A stretch of 64,000 nucleotides of DNA. Origin: J051 sp040289295 (lineage in GTDB: Bacteria; Armatimonadota; Fimbriimonadia; Fimbriimonadales; ATM1). Of the stretch, positions 43,655 to 52,305 are shown piece by piece. Each line of letters begins with the position of its first letter. Position 1 is the first letter of the stretch. The stretch lies in the NCBI GenBank assembly GCA_040289295.1, contig PSLA01000011.1, positions 10,780-74,779 of the forward strand, read 5' to 3'. The position numbers and the translations under genes were made by a program. The notes beneath the pieces are model-generated. The model ran no database searches and was not told where the DNA came from. It saw nothing but the letters and a program-made list of their open reading frames with translations.

Positions 43655-44567
43655 AAGTCAGAATGGCGAAAGCGTGCTTCGCCACCGATGGGACGCTTGC
43701 CTGAAAACTGAACCACGCCTCGATCGGCGCGGCGATCCAGATCATCCCTATGCCCATCGCGATGAGCAGCGCCGCGTCCCTCCCCGCCTCTCGCACGCTC
43801 GCGCCTACGCTCTTGCGACCGGGATTGATCATCGCCCACGCCAGGATGAAACCACCTCCGGCGCCGACAAATATGCCGCCCAACTCCGTAACGCCGTGCG
43901 GCAGAACGCCAGTCACAAAGTGCTCCAACGCCCCAACGCCCTGCACCTCGTGAAGGAACACCCCGAGGATCACTCCGTTCTGGAACAGCGCGTACAACGC
44001 GGACAGGCCGAACGTCATACCGCCCGCCGCCACCAGGATCGTAGCTAACGTGTTATTGGCGATGTAAAAGGCGGTGCCGGCGATGCTGCCCTCGATGGGA
44101 GTGTCCTCAAACTGCCCCGTCTTCCAGTGCTCGAGGCTGTCTCGAAAATCCGGGGGTACGACAGCGTCCACGAACCGCGGGTCCGCTGCTGTAAGGAACC
44201 ACGCCGCCGCACCGAAGAGCGCCGTCGCCCCGACCGCAAACAGGATGAATGCGTACCGGCGGCGGACCGCTCGCGCCGCATCGAGCGCCAGGTCGCGAGC
44301 CGCTGCGAACAGCGGCTTGCGCCGGTGGGCGTAGAGTACCGCGGCACTCCTGGCTACCAGGTCGTTTAGGAAGGCGAGCAGGCTGGGGTTTGTACCCTGC
44401 GTTCGCGTGGCAGCGAGGTCTGCCGATACCCGTCGATGGAGGCGGGAGAACTCCACCAGCTCATCGCCCCGCAATCCTTTTAGGCTCGTCTCGGCACGAT
44501 GCAACAATTCCTGAAGCCGGTCCCAGTCCCTGCTCCTCCGCTTGACGAACTCCTGCTCCTTCATCAT
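43590..44567 (-). CDS. SpoIIM/DUF95-family integral membrane protein
   Basis: 325 residues. A soluble helical N-terminus (WDRLQELLHRAETSLKGL...) is followed by about five to six membrane helices (FILFAVGATALFGAAAWFL, IPxxxFYIANNTLATILVAAGGMTFGL, PHGVTELGGIFVGAGGGFIL). The PHG-E and NN motifs are characteristic of the SpoIIM-like family, which outside sporulating Firmicutes has no defined function and often accompanies RDD or MoxR genes. None is present here. Tail-to-tail overlap with the methyltransferase gene. Confidence 0.85.
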   Translation of the reverse strand: MMKEQEFVKRRSRDWDRLQELLHRAETSLKGLRGDELVEFSRLHRRVSADLAATRTQGTNPSLLAFLNDLVARSAAVLYAHRRKPLFAAARDLALDAARAVRRRYAFILFAVGATALFGAAAWFLTAADPRFVDAVVPPDFRDSLEHWKTGQFEDTPIEGSIAGTAFYIANNTLATILVAAGGMTFGLSALYALFQNGVILGVFLHEVQGVGALEHFVTGVLPHGVTELGGIFVGAGGGFILAWAMINPGRKSVGASVREAGRDAALLIAMGIGMIWIAAPIEAWFSFQASVPSVAKHAFAILTFILWMAFFSLAGRGEADASQQ

Positions 44568-44705
44568 CGCTTAATTGCCTTTTAGGGAACGCCCGCGGGC
44601 GCATGTCGTCTTATCCGATGGATGGAAGCGCCATAATATCCGAGTTGACTGGCCCGCGGTTTGCCGCGCGGTATCAGGGATGACGATCTCGGCAGGGAAG
44701 CCACA

Positions 44706-44730
44706 TTAGGGGGCGCAAGCGTCCCGCGCA
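44706..44730. repeat. Degenerate copy of the dispersed GC-rich repeat
   Basis: TTAGGGGGCGCAAGCGTCCC followed by GCGCA. It matches the consensus core with several changes and lies in the spacer between the SpoIIM-family gene and the downstream sigma factor gene, 21 bases before the latter's ATG. The rest of the 184-bp spacer holds no recognised promoter. Confidence 0.5.
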
Positions 44731-44751
44731 TATAGAACAAGCCGTAAGATC

Positions 44752-45588
44752 ATGACGACACCTGCCGGTAGACCTCAAAGAATGGACGAAAGGGACGATA
44801 TTCCGTCCTATCTTGAACGTTTGACGCGAGAGCCGCTACTTACAGCCGATGAGGAGAAGGCACTCGCTTCTCGCGCCCAGCAAGGTGACGAGGAAGCTCG
44901 GAAGCGGCTGGTCGAGGCGAATATGCGCCTCGTTATCAACGTCGCGAGGAACTACCGCAGCCCCGCCTTCTCGCTTGAAGACCTCGTCCAGGAGGGTGCG
45001 ATCGGCCTACTCAAAGCCATCTCCAAGTTCAATCCCGCCCGCGGATACCGCTTCAGCACATATGCCATGTTCTGGATCCGACAGGCAATCGGGCGCTCCA
45101 TAGAGAACAAAAGCCGCGCCATCCGACTTCCTGCCCACATCCGGAACGCAATACGCCGTATAGACCGAAAGGCAGCCGAACTCGCGCTTGCTCTCGGACG
45201 CGAGCCAACGATGGACGAGGTCGCCCAGGCGATCGGTGTGAGCGAGAGAAAACTCGTTCAGCTTCTCCAATGCGCGTCGGACATCGTCTCTTTGGACGGG
45301 ATGATTGGTGATGACCAAGCCGATTACACCCAGCTTGTCCCCGACCCGAATTGCGAAGATCCCGAGCGCCGGGTCATACAATCGGAGGCAAGAACGCTGC
45401 TGAATAGGGCGCTCCAAGACTTGCCGCTTAGGGAAAGACACGCCGTGCGGCGACGGCTCGGGCTTGACGCCGCAGACGATGACGAAGTCGCATCACGCGA
45501 AAAGCGGCGCGTAATGGGTGTTCGAGCCATCCAGCGGCTGCGCGCCATTGCCGAACGCCACCGGCTCCGTGAGTACTTCGAGTCCTGA
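44752..45588 (+). CDS. RpoD-like (group 2/3) sigma factor with shortened region 4
   Basis: 278 residues with region 1.2 (SYLERLTREPLLTADEEKALA), strong region 2 (DLVQEGAIGLLKAISKFNPARGYRFSTYAMFWIRQAIGRSI), region 3 (RLPAHIRNAIRRIDRKAAELALALGREPTMDEVAQAIG) and region 4.1 (LLNRALQDLPLRERHAVRRRLGL). Region 4.2 is odd: where LEEIGxxLGVSRERVRQI is expected it reads DDDEVASREKRRVMGVRAIQRLR, about eight residues short, so the first HTH helix is missing while the recognition-helix end remains. It may recognise the -35 poorly. No frameshift resolves it. Gene alone on + strand. Confidence 0.88.
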   Translation: MTTPAGRPQRMDERDDIPSYLERLTREPLLTADEEKALASRAQQGDEEARKRLVEANMRLVINVARNYRSPAFSLEDLVQEGAIGLLKAISKFNPARGYRFSTYAMFWIRQAIGRSIENKSRAIRLPAHIRNAIRRIDRKAAELALALGREPTMDEVAQAIGVSERKLVQLLQCASDIVSLDGMIGDDQADYTQLVPDPNCEDPERRVIQSEARTLLNRALQDLPLRERHAVRRRLGLDAADDDEVASREKRRVMGVRAIQRLRAIAERHRLREYFES

Positions 45589-45786
45589 CGGGATCCAGTC
45601 CCCGCTAATATCCGGGCATCTTTTCGCCAGTTTTAAGCCACATCCAGAAATACCCGGCCCCCTTTAGGCGAATCGCGGCCACAAAGTTGTACGCCCTTTG
45701 GCGATCTGCGATATACCTACTGTTCAATAGGAGGACTGAACAACGCGTGATGAACAGAACTATTACTACCAATCGGCGACTGGGCG

Positions 45787-45796
45787 GCGCGCGCGC
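45787..45796 (+). repeat. (GC)5 tract at the frame break of the haloperoxidase signal peptide
   Basis: GCGCGCGCGC between the ATG-frame N-terminus (from 45750) and the lipoprotein-frame hydrophobic core. One more GC unit would join the frames. The rest of 45589-45909 holds only a weak TTGTAC/TATACC promoter-like pair near 45685-45716 and the RBS at 45729-45734. Confidence 0.55.
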
Positions 45797-45909
45797 TTTG
45801 CCTAGTCGCGGTCGTCGCTATCACCGTCAACTTCGGTTGTGGCGGAAGCGGCGTTCCAATCGTCAAAGCGGGCGGTGCTGAGCCGACGGCTGGAACGTGG
45901 CGCACCATC

Positions 45910-47193
45910 GTGCTGACCAACTTCAGCGCCGCGAGCGTACCAGCGCCGCCGGCATACCGAACGCCCACCTGGCAGAACGAGATCGCCGAGCTACAGCAAC
46001 TTCAAGCCGGTCGTACCGAGGATCAGATCGACCGCGCGATTTTCTGGAACGCAGGCGCAATCTGCCGCTGGAACGAGATAGCACGCGACCTCGTCGCGGC
46101 GCACAGACTGAACCCGCCGATTGCGTCAAGGATCTACGCGGCGCTTTCGATCGCACAGTACGACGCGATGATCGCGGTATGGCGCATGAAGTATCGCTAC
46201 AACCGCAAGTACCCGTCGCAGGAGGTCGGTACGGGCATTAAACCGGTGTTGGCGATTCCGCCGGATCCGTGCTACCCCTGCGAGCACTCTGCTATTGCAG
46301 CCGTCAGCGAGCGCATCCTGCGGCAATTCTTCCCGAACGACATTGCCGCGCTGGACGCGGCAAAGAGCGAACACCAGCAGAGTCGCATGTGGGCCGGTAT
46401 CGCTCGACGTAGCGACGTCGAGGCAGGCGACCAGATCGGCGTGTTCGTCGCCGAAGAGGTCCTCGCGCACATCGCGGACGATGGCTCGGATGCTGTCTGG
46501 ACGGGGCAGGTACCTGTTGGCGACTGTTACTGGTACAGCAGCGAGAACCCTCCCCGGCCGCCGCTTCTGCCGCTCTGGGGCAGGGTGCGACCTTGGCTCA
46601 TGACCTCGGGCTCGCAGTTTCGACCAGGCCCGCCGCCGGATTGCCACTCCCAAGAGTTCCTGGATGCGCTTCGAGAGGTCAGGTATATCTCCGACAACCG
46701 AACACCGGAGCAACTCGCGATCGCCCAGTTCTGGGCTGACGGCCCGGGCACGGCAACCCCTCCCGGTCACTGGAACCAGATCGCATGCGATATGGCGACA
46801 CAGAAAGGGCTGAACGAAGTACGCACAGCCAGGATGCTCGCTCTGATGAACATGGCGGTGATGGATGCCGGAATCGCTGTGTGGGACGCCAAGTACACCT
46901 ACTGGTTGAAACGGCCGTCCCAGGCCGATCCTAACATCACGACGCCTATTGGCTTGCCCAACTTCCCGAGCTACACCTCTGGGCACTCGGGCTTCTCTGG
47001 TGCGGCGGCCACGGTACTCGCCTACATCTTCCCAGATCAGGCGGAGACCCTGAACGCGATGGCTGAGGAGGCAGCCATCTCCCGCTTGTACGGCGGCATT
47101 CACTACCGCTTCGACAACGAGGACGGGCTGAAGCAGGGGCGGCAGATCGGTGCGCTTGCTGTCGCGCGAGGAAAATCCGACGGCTCCCCGTAA
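45910..47193 (+). CDS. Vanadium-dependent haloperoxidase / PAP2-superfamily protein, N-terminus out of frame
   Basis: 427 residues from GTG 45910. C-terminal active-site motifs of the vanadium haloperoxidase/acid phosphatase fold are present: the Lys and Arg-Pro of YWLKRPSQ, FPSYTSGHSGFSGAAA and SRLYGGIHYRFDNEDG with the axial His. The true start appears upstream: ATG 45750 (after AGGAGG at 45729-45734) reads MNRTITTNRRLGG, and from about 45797 the enzyme frame reads LCLVAVVAITVNFGCGG, a lipobox with Cys at 45838-45840. The two are joined only if the (GC)5 tract at 45787-45796 changes by one unit. As written, export is lost. Confidence 0.8.
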   Translation: MLTNFSAASVPAPPAYRTPTWQNEIAELQQLQAGRTEDQIDRAIFWNAGAICRWNEIARDLVAAHRLNPPIASRIYAALSIAQYDAMIAVWRMKYRYNRKYPSQEVGTGIKPVLAIPPDPCYPCEHSAIAAVSERILRQFFPNDIAALDAAKSEHQQSRMWAGIARRSDVEAGDQIGVFVAEEVLAHIADDGSDAVWTGQVPVGDCYWYSSENPPRPPLLPLWGRVRPWLMTSGSQFRPGPPPDCHSQEFLDALREVRYISDNRTPEQLAIAQFWADGPGTATPPGHWNQIACDMATQKGLNEVRTARMLALMNMAVMDAGIAVWDAKYTYWLKRPSQADPNITTPIGLPNFPSYTSGHSGFSGAAATVLAYIFPDQAETLNAMAEEAAISRLYGGIHYRFDNEDGLKQGRQIGALAVARGKSDGSP

Positions 47194-47220
47194 CGGCTGA
47201 GCCTCGCTAAAGGGACTACT

Positions 47221-47253
47221 CGGCTGGGATGGGCGAACCACCCATCCCAGTCG
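47221..47253. terminator. Rho-independent terminator between haloperoxidase and flhA
   Basis: CTGGGATGGG (47224-47233) and CCCATCCCAG (47241-47250) pair perfectly, extended to 13 bp with one G-T pair (47221-47253), loop 7 bases. On the + strand it is followed by GTATCTTTTGCTTTCTT. It ends the haloperoxidase transcript and may also stop the convergent flagellar operon. Confidence 0.8.
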
Positions 47254-47268
47254 GTATCTTTTGCTTTC

Positions 47269-49344
47269 TTAAGCCACTGCTGCCACCGCGGGTGACGCGA
47301 CGCGACCCGTGAACTCGACCTCGGCGTTCGCCGCAACCTCATTGAACGCCATCACGGGCAGGCGCAGGCCGCTACGCTCGAGCAGCCGCTTGAGAGGCAA
47401 TCGTAGAGTTGCGCTGCACAGCAGTACCGGACTGCGACCCGATGCTGTTACCTTGTCAGCCTCGCGGCCGATGGCCGCCACGATTTCGCGAGACACCGTG
47501 GGATCAAGAGCCAACGCACTGCCGTAAGTTGTCTGCTTTAGGCTATCGGTGAGCATCTGCTCCAAAGGCGGCTCCAAGGTGAAGCAATAAAGCACGCCGT
47601 CGTCGCTGAGGTGCTTGCGCGTAACGGTGCGTGGGATCGCGGCGCGCACCAACTCGCCCAGTTGCTCCGGATCGGTTACGCGATCGCTGAAGTCCGCCAG
47701 GGTCTCCAAGATCGTGACCATGTCCCGAATCGGAATGCCCTCGCGGAGCAGGTGCTGTAGCGCCTTCTGTACGTCGCCGACGGTCATCTTGGCGGGAACC
47801 AACTCCTCCACGATCGCAGGATAGGCTTCCTTCAAGTTGTCAAGAAGCAGTTGAACATCCTGTCGGGTGAGCAGCTCCGCTGCGTGCCGCTTGACGAGCT
47901 CGCTCAGGTGCGTGCTCATCATCGCGCTCGGTTCGACCACGGTGTAGCCCGACTTCTCAGCCTGGTCGCGCAGTTCCTTCTCGATCCAGAGGGCGTCGAT
48001 GCCGAACACCGGGTCCTTGGTGGCAGTGCCGGTAACGGGCGAAGACGCGCCGCCACCGTCGATCGCTAGCAAGTTGTTCGGAAACGCCTGCGCTCGAGCA
48101 ACCTCTTCTCCGCGAATGCGCACGATGTATTCGTTCGCTTGCACCGAGGCGTTGTCTCGAATGCGCACGCTCGGAAGCACGAAGCCCAGTTCGGTCGCCA
48201 ACTGCTTACGAACCGCAGTGATGCGTTCGGGCAAGTCCCCTCCCTGCCTTGGGTCGGCGAGCCGCGTTAGAGCATATCCAATCTCTAACTCGATGGCATC
48301 CACGGTAAGAAGCGGGAGAACCGCGTCGACAGAGTTCGCAGGCGGCTGTTGGGCGGCGGCTGCCTTTGCTTCCGCTTCCCGCTGTTGCTTTGTGGGTTGC
48401 GCCAAGTTGCTGCGCGCCGCTTGGTAACCGACGAACGCCAGCGCAGCCATGCCGAGGAAGATGAGCTTCGGGAAGCCCGGCACGAACGCGAGAAGGGCCA
48501 GCGCGGCCGCCGCGCCTTGCAGCGAGCGTGGCTGGCTCAGCACTTGTCGAACCACCGCGGAGCCCATGCCAGACTCTTGGCTTGACCTGGTCACCATCAA
48601 GCCAGCGCTCGTGCTGATGAGAAGCGCGGGGATCTGCGACACAAGCCCTTCGCCGACGCTCAACACGGCGTAGGTCTTGAGGATGTCGAGCAAGGCGCCC
48701 TGCCCCCGCATGAAGCCGACGATGACACCGCCGATGATGTTGACGAGGATAATGAGAATGCTGGCAATGGCGTCACCCTTGATGAACTTGCTCGCGCCGT
48801 CCATCGCACCGTAGAAGTCAGCCTCTCTCTTGATTTGAGTGCGGCGTTCCCGAGCCTCTTCCTCAGTAATCAAGCCCGCGTTTAGGTCCGCGTCAATCGC
48901 CATCTGCTTGCCGGGCATGGCGTCGAGGGTGAACCTGGCAACGACCTCTGCGACGCGTCCTGCGCCGTTCGTGATCACAACAAATTGAACAATGACCAGG
49001 ATCGCGAACACGACGAGGCCGACGATGAAGTCACCTCCCATGACGAGGCTGCCAAACGTCTCGATCACGTGCCCTGCCTCGGCGGTGCCGAGGATCAACT
49101 TCGTCGCTGCCACGCTCAGCGCCAAACGCAACAGGGTTGTGATCAACAATACCGACGGGAAAGTATCGAACTGAAGCGGATGCTCCACGTTGGTCGCGAT
49201 TAGCGCAATGCCGATGCTGACGCCGATGCTGAGCACGAGCATGGCATCGAGCGCCCAGTGCGGCATCGGAACGATGAGCATAACAACGATGGCAAGAATG
49301 CCCATCGCCAGGAGGATGTCGCTGTTGCGGAGCAGGCGGTTCAC
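47269..49344 (-). CDS. flhA: Flagellar biosynthesis protein FlhA
   Basis: Export gate component of the flagellar type III system, 691 residues. The N-terminal eight-helix membrane part has the FHIPEP-type block NGAGRVAEVVARFTLDAMPGKQMAIDADLNAGLI followed by RREADFYGAMDGASKFIKGDAIA. The C-terminal cytoplasmic chaperone/substrate-docking domain ends at SPAVAAVA. Start GTG 49344 overlaps the motE-like stop (GTGA). Last gene of the flagellar operon; flhB, fliP/Q/R are not in the window. Confidence 0.96.
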   Translation of the reverse strand: MNRLLRNSDILLAMGILAIVVMLIVPMPHWALDAMLVLSIGVSIGIALIATNVEHPLQFDTFPSVLLITTLLRLALSVAATKLILGTAEAGHVIETFGSLVMGGDFIVGLVVFAILVIVQFVVITNGAGRVAEVVARFTLDAMPGKQMAIDADLNAGLITEEEARERRTQIKREADFYGAMDGASKFIKGDAIASILIILVNIIGGVIVGFMRGQGALLDILKTYAVLSVGEGLVSQIPALLISTSAGLMVTRSSQESGMGSAVVRQVLSQPRSLQGAAAALALLAFVPGFPKLIFLGMAALAFVGYQAARSNLAQPTKQQREAEAKAAAAQQPPANSVDAVLPLLTVDAIELEIGYALTRLADPRQGGDLPERITAVRKQLATELGFVLPSVRIRDNASVQANEYIVRIRGEEVARAQAFPNNLLAIDGGGASSPVTGTATKDPVFGIDALWIEKELRDQAEKSGYTVVEPSAMMSTHLSELVKRHAAELLTRQDVQLLLDNLKEAYPAIVEELVPAKMTVGDVQKALQHLLREGIPIRDMVTILETLADFSDRVTDPEQLGELVRAAIPRTVTRKHLSDDGVLYCFTLEPPLEQMLTDSLKQTTYGSALALDPTVSREIVAAIGREADKVTASGRSPVLLCSATLRLPLKRLLERSGLRLPVMAFNEVAANAEVEFTGRVASPAVAAVA

Positions 49345-49850
49345 TTGCCCCCCCGCTCGAGTGCCTTAATTCCCCTGCTTAACTTGAGTGCGCGCTCAGG
49401 CGGAAGCGCGGAAAGCACCTCCGCAAGCTTCTCATCGTCCATCTTCGCAAGAACCAGGAGGACGTCACCATCTTTCCATTGCTGAACGAGGGCGGCGACC
49501 TTCTGGGCGTCCATCGCCGTCCACAGTTTCGCAAGCCGCTCAGTACCGTCCTGGCGAGATGTTTGCTCGCGGGACGCTCGCGTCTCCTCTGTGGTGGGCG
49601 TGGCTGGGTCTGATATTGGTGAGTCGGACTTCGCCTTCGTCTTGGCGTCGTCGGTGGCCTGCTGGCCGAGGCGCTCGTTAGCGAGAGAGGTGGGGTTTGC
49701 GGCCTGCTCGCCATCTACCTGTTTGGCTGTCGACTTGACCTTCTTTGGCGGCGTGATGCCCGGGATGTTGATGACTCCGGCATAGCCGAGGCCGATCGTG
49801 GTACCTCCGATGACAATGATGGCTGCGAGGATGGGAACGAGGAGTTTCAT
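49341..49850 (-). CDS. MotE-like / MgtE N-domain flagellar protein
   Basis: 169 residues with a membrane anchor (LLVPILAAIIVIGGTTIGLGYAGV), a low-complexity polar linker, and a C-terminal helical domain (LAKLWTAMDAQKVAALVQQWKDGDVLLVLAKMDDEKLAEVLSALPPERALKLS) like the MgtE N-terminal/MotE domain that chaperones MotC or stator proteins. It lies between a transglycosylase and flhA, comparable to the FliJ-adjacent ylxF/motE genes of other bacteria. The linker ETRASREQ is encoded by a copy of the dispersed GC-rich repeat (49564-49582). Confidence 0.75.
   Translation of the reverse strand: MKLLVPILAAIIVIGGTTIGLGYAGVINIPGITPPKKVKSTAKQVDGEQAANPTSLANERLGQQATDDAKTKAKSDSPISDPATPTTEETRASREQTSRQDGTERLAKLWTAMDAQKVAALVQQWKDGDVLLVLAKMDDEKLAEVLSALPPERALKLSRGIKALERGGK
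49564..49582 (-). repeat. Dispersed repeat (19-bp core) inside the motE-like gene
   Basis: TGCTCGCGGGACGCTCGCG on the + strand, an exact 19-base match to the repeat at 50935-50961. It is read in frame on the minus strand as part of the linker TRASRE. The match ends abruptly after 19 bases. Confidence 0.75.
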
Positions 49851-50425
49851 GGTCGTAGCTCATCCAAGATGCGGCGGACGTACGCGCGGGTCTCGGCGAA
49901 GGGGGGGATGCCTCCGTAACGTCGAACGGCTCCGGGGCCAGCATTGTACGCGGCGAGGGCGAGTTCAACGCTGCCGAACTCGTCGAGCATTCGGCGGAGG
50001 TATCGTGCGCCTCCTTGCATGTTTTGGATGGGGTCAAATGGCTCGATTACACCAAGAGATCGGGCGGTTTCCGACATCAACTGAGTCAGCCCCATGGCGC
50101 CCTTTGGTGAGACTGCGCTCGGGTTCCAACCGCTCTCCGCAGAGATGAGGGCAGCGAATAGGGCTGGGTCGACGCCGTTCTCCTGCGCGATCTGATGCGC
50201 AAGACCTTGTAGGGAGGCTATATCGAAGGGGCTGGCTGGGAGTATGCCGATGCCCACGCCGGCACCGTACCGCTGGAGGTATGCGGCCACACCCTGCGCT
50301 GCAGCTTGTGCCGCAACCCGCCTCTCCGCCTCATCAAGGCGTATGGAGAAGAGTTGTTCCATACGGGCTTCGATCTGGCGCATGCGTGCGAGAACGCCTT
50401 GGGGGCCGAGGGGCTGGATTCTCAT
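49847..50425 (-). CDS. Lytic transglycosylase (SLT domain) in the flagellar operon
   Basis: 192 residues. A C-terminal goose-type SLT domain has the catalytic Glu in LISAESGWNPSAVSPKGAMGLTQLM and the AAYNAGPGAV motif. It probably opens peptidoglycan for the rod, the role held in many proteobacteria by FlgJ. The N-terminal part (LFSIRLDEAERRVAAQAAAQGV) has no clear signal peptide, so it may be exported through the flagellar system, which is inference. GGAGGAGGAAAG precedes the ATG. Its stop overlaps the next ATG. Confidence 0.88.
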   Translation of the reverse strand: MRIQPLGPQGVLARMRQIEARMEQLFSIRLDEAERRVAAQAAAQGVAAYLQRYGAGVGIGILPASPFDIASLQGLAHQIAQENGVDPALFAALISAESGWNPSAVSPKGAMGLTQLMSETARSLGVIEPFDPIQNMQGGARYLRRMLDEFGSVELALAAYNAGPGAVRRYGGIPPFAETRAYVRRILDELRP

Positions 50426-50446
50426 GATGCTTTCCTCCTCCGTCTA

Positions 50447-50494
50447 TGCTCGCGGGACGCTCGCCCTCCCTGGCTTTGCTCGCGGGGCGCTCTC
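50447..50494 (-). repeat. One and a half copies of the dispersed repeat in the fliJ-transglycosylase spacer
   Basis: A 27-base copy at 50447-50473 (one mismatch to the copy at 50935-50961) and a partial copy at 50477-50494 (TGCTCGCGGGGCGCTCTC), same orientation, filling most of the 67-bp spacer and touching the fliJ stop codon at 50493. Confidence 0.8.
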
Positions 50495-50915
50495 ACGATG
50501 CTTCCCTCCGGGAGTTCGTCCAGTCGTCCAGCGCCTTCTGCTCTTCGCGGCCCTTCGCCAGCTCCCATTCCTTTTGTGCTCGCTCGCGGAGGCGGCAGAG
50601 CACCTCGTGGTTGCGCCGCGCCTCTGCCCACTCATCATGCGCTCGCTCTTCTTCGAGCAGCAGCGTGTCCACAATGGCGCGATGCGCTTCGATGTCGTCG
50701 CTGAGTTTCTCAAGATAGAGATCCAGCGCCTGCATTTCCTCGACGTTGGCAGGTAGGATCAACTCGGCGCGAGCCTTCTCGCGAATGGCGCGCTCAAGCT
50801 CCATCTCTGCGGCGAAGCGAAGCGATCGCGCCTCCAGCCACGCCTCTTTCGCCCATTGCTCTTGCAATGCGCGATACTCCAACACCTTTTGTAGTCTGAA
50901 TCGGAATCTACGCAT
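50493..50915 (-). CDS. fliJ: Flagellar export protein FliJ
   Basis: 140-residue soluble coiled-coil protein (FRFRLQKVLEYRALQEQWAKEAWLEARSLRFAAEMELERAIREKARA...), the stalk-like subunit linking the FliI ATPase ring to FlhA. FliJ is recognised mostly by length, charged helices, the RLQKVLEYR start and its place after fliI. Its short C-terminus (NSRREAS) runs directly into a dispersed repeat copy. Confidence 0.82.
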   Translation of the reverse strand: MRRFRFRLQKVLEYRALQEQWAKEAWLEARSLRFAAEMELERAIREKARAELILPANVEEMQALDLYLEKLSDDIEAHRAIVDTLLLEEERAHDEWAEARRNHEVLCRLRERAQKEWELAKGREEQKALDDWTNSRREAS

Positions 50916-50928
50916 GAATCTGCTCCAT

Positions 50929-52305
50929 TTAGTGTGCTCGCGGGACGCTCGCGCTCCCTGGGGCGTCGCAGGACTCTACGCCCGCAATTTCTATCAATGT
51001 TCGCACGGAGTTCTCGAACGACGCGTCCTCGTCTCGATCTTGCCGAAGGAAGGCGGTGATCGCTTCCCATTTCTCAACGGCTTCATCAGCTAACGGCTTG
51101 GATCCTTTTTGATACGCGCCGATGGTAACGAGGTCTTCGATGTCTCGATACGCGGCAATCAGCTCTTGCACGCGGGACGCGGCGCGCACTTGTTCCTTCG
51201 GTACGATCATGCTCATCACGCGGCTCAGGCTCTGCAAGGGGTCAATCGCAGGGTAGTGCCCCTTAGACGCAAGCGAGCGATCCAGCACGATGTGGCCGTC
51301 CAAGATCGAGCGCGCTGTATCGGCGACGGGCTCGTTTGTGTCATCCCCTTCCACAAGTATCGTGTACAGCGCCGTGATGGAGCCGTGCTCCGCGTTACCC
51401 GCGCGCTCCATGAGGCGCGGCAGCAAAGCGAACACGCTGGGCGTGTATCCCCTGGTGCTTGGAGGCTCTCCGACCGCCAAGCCGACCTCTCTCTGAGCCA
51501 TCGCGAAGCGCGTAACGCTGTCCATCATCAGCAGCACGCTGAGTCCGGCGTCGCGAAAGCCTTCGGCGATCGCGGTGGCGGTGAACGCCGCCTTGATGCG
51601 AAGGAGCGCCGGCTGCTCGCTCGTCGCGACGATCAGGACGCTGCGCGCCAAGCCCTCTTCGCCCAAATCGTTCTCGATGAACTCCCTGACCTCGCGTCCG
51701 CGCTCGCCCACAAGAGCGATGACGTTGACGTCTGCCAGCGACCGCCGTGCGATCATGCCGAGCAACGTGCTCTTGCCGACGCCGCTGCCTGCGAAGATGC
51801 CGATGCGCTGTCCGACTCCGCAGGTCATCATCGCGTCGATCACCCGCACTCCCAACGGTAGAGGACGATCAATTACCCTCCGTTTTAGCGCGTTCGGGGC
51901 CTCACGAAAAACAGGGACCAGACGAGCGCCCTCAGGAAGTGGGCCACTATCAAGCGGCCGCGCAACGGCGTCCAACACTCGACCAAGCATAATTGGCCCG
52001 ACTGGAACCTGATGAGGCTTACCGGTCGAGCGGACGACTGCCCCGGGTTTCAAGCCGTTCATGTGTTGTAGAGGCATCAGCACAACGTCGGAACCTCGGA
52101 AGCCGACCACTTCGGCGAGCAATGGCGCTTGCTCGGTGTGGTTTGCGCCGTCGTAGATCTGGCAGAGGTCTCCCAGTCGAGCGGGCGGCCCCGCCGACCG
52201 GATGACGAGGCCGACAACCTCCCTCACCTTGCCGTAACTCTGAATAACCTCAAGTCGCTCGAGGTTCTTGATTGATGTTTCGAAGGTCGGTGTCGGAACT
52301 CGCAT
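50929..52305 (-). CDS. fliI: Flagellum-specific ATP synthase FliI
   Basis: Hexameric ATPase that unfolds export substrates. 458 residues from ATG 52305 (overlapping the fliH TGA) or one codon longer from GTG 52308; GAGAGGAGG precedes. Walker A GSGVGKSTLLG, Walker B SVLLMMDSVTRFAMAQREVGLAVGEPPSTRGY, and the DGHIVLDRSLASKGHYPAIDPLQSLSRVM block of type III ATPases. The final residues (CDAPGSASVPRAH) come from a dispersed repeat copy (50935-50961) that has replaced or extended the usual C-terminus. Confidence 0.95.
   Translation of the reverse strand: MRVPTPTFETSIKNLERLEVIQSYGKVREVVGLVIRSAGPPARLGDLCQIYDGANHTEQAPLLAEVVGFRGSDVVLMPLQHMNGLKPGAVVRSTGKPHQVPVGPIMLGRVLDAVARPLDSGPLPEGARLVPVFREAPNALKRRVIDRPLPLGVRVIDAMMTCGVGQRIGIFAGSGVGKSTLLGMIARRSLADVNVIALVGERGREVREFIENDLGEEGLARSVLIVATSEQPALLRIKAAFTATAIAEGFRDAGLSVLLMMDSVTRFAMAQREVGLAVGEPPSTRGYTPSVFALLPRLMERAGNAEHGSITALYTILVEGDDTNEPVADTARSILDGHIVLDRSLASKGHYPAIDPLQSLSRVMSMIVPKEQVRAASRVQELIAAYRDIEDLVTIGAYQKGSKPLADEAVEKWEAITAFLRQDRDEDASFENSVRTLIEIAGVESCDAPGSASVPRAH
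50935..50961 (-). repeat. Dispersed 27-bp repeat at the fliI 3' end (consensus copy)
   Basis: Reads TGCTCGCGGGACGCTCGCGC then TCCCTGG on the + strand. It encodes the last codons of fliI (APGSASVPRAH) and ends 4 bases before the stop at 50929-50931. Matched with 0-1 mismatch at 50447-50473 and 56652-56678. Confidence 0.85.

Noticed and set aside
46126..47241. Minus-strand frame of about 371 codons opposite the haloperoxidase gene
   Set aside because: Shadow ORF; overlaps the terminator and lacks any domain pattern.
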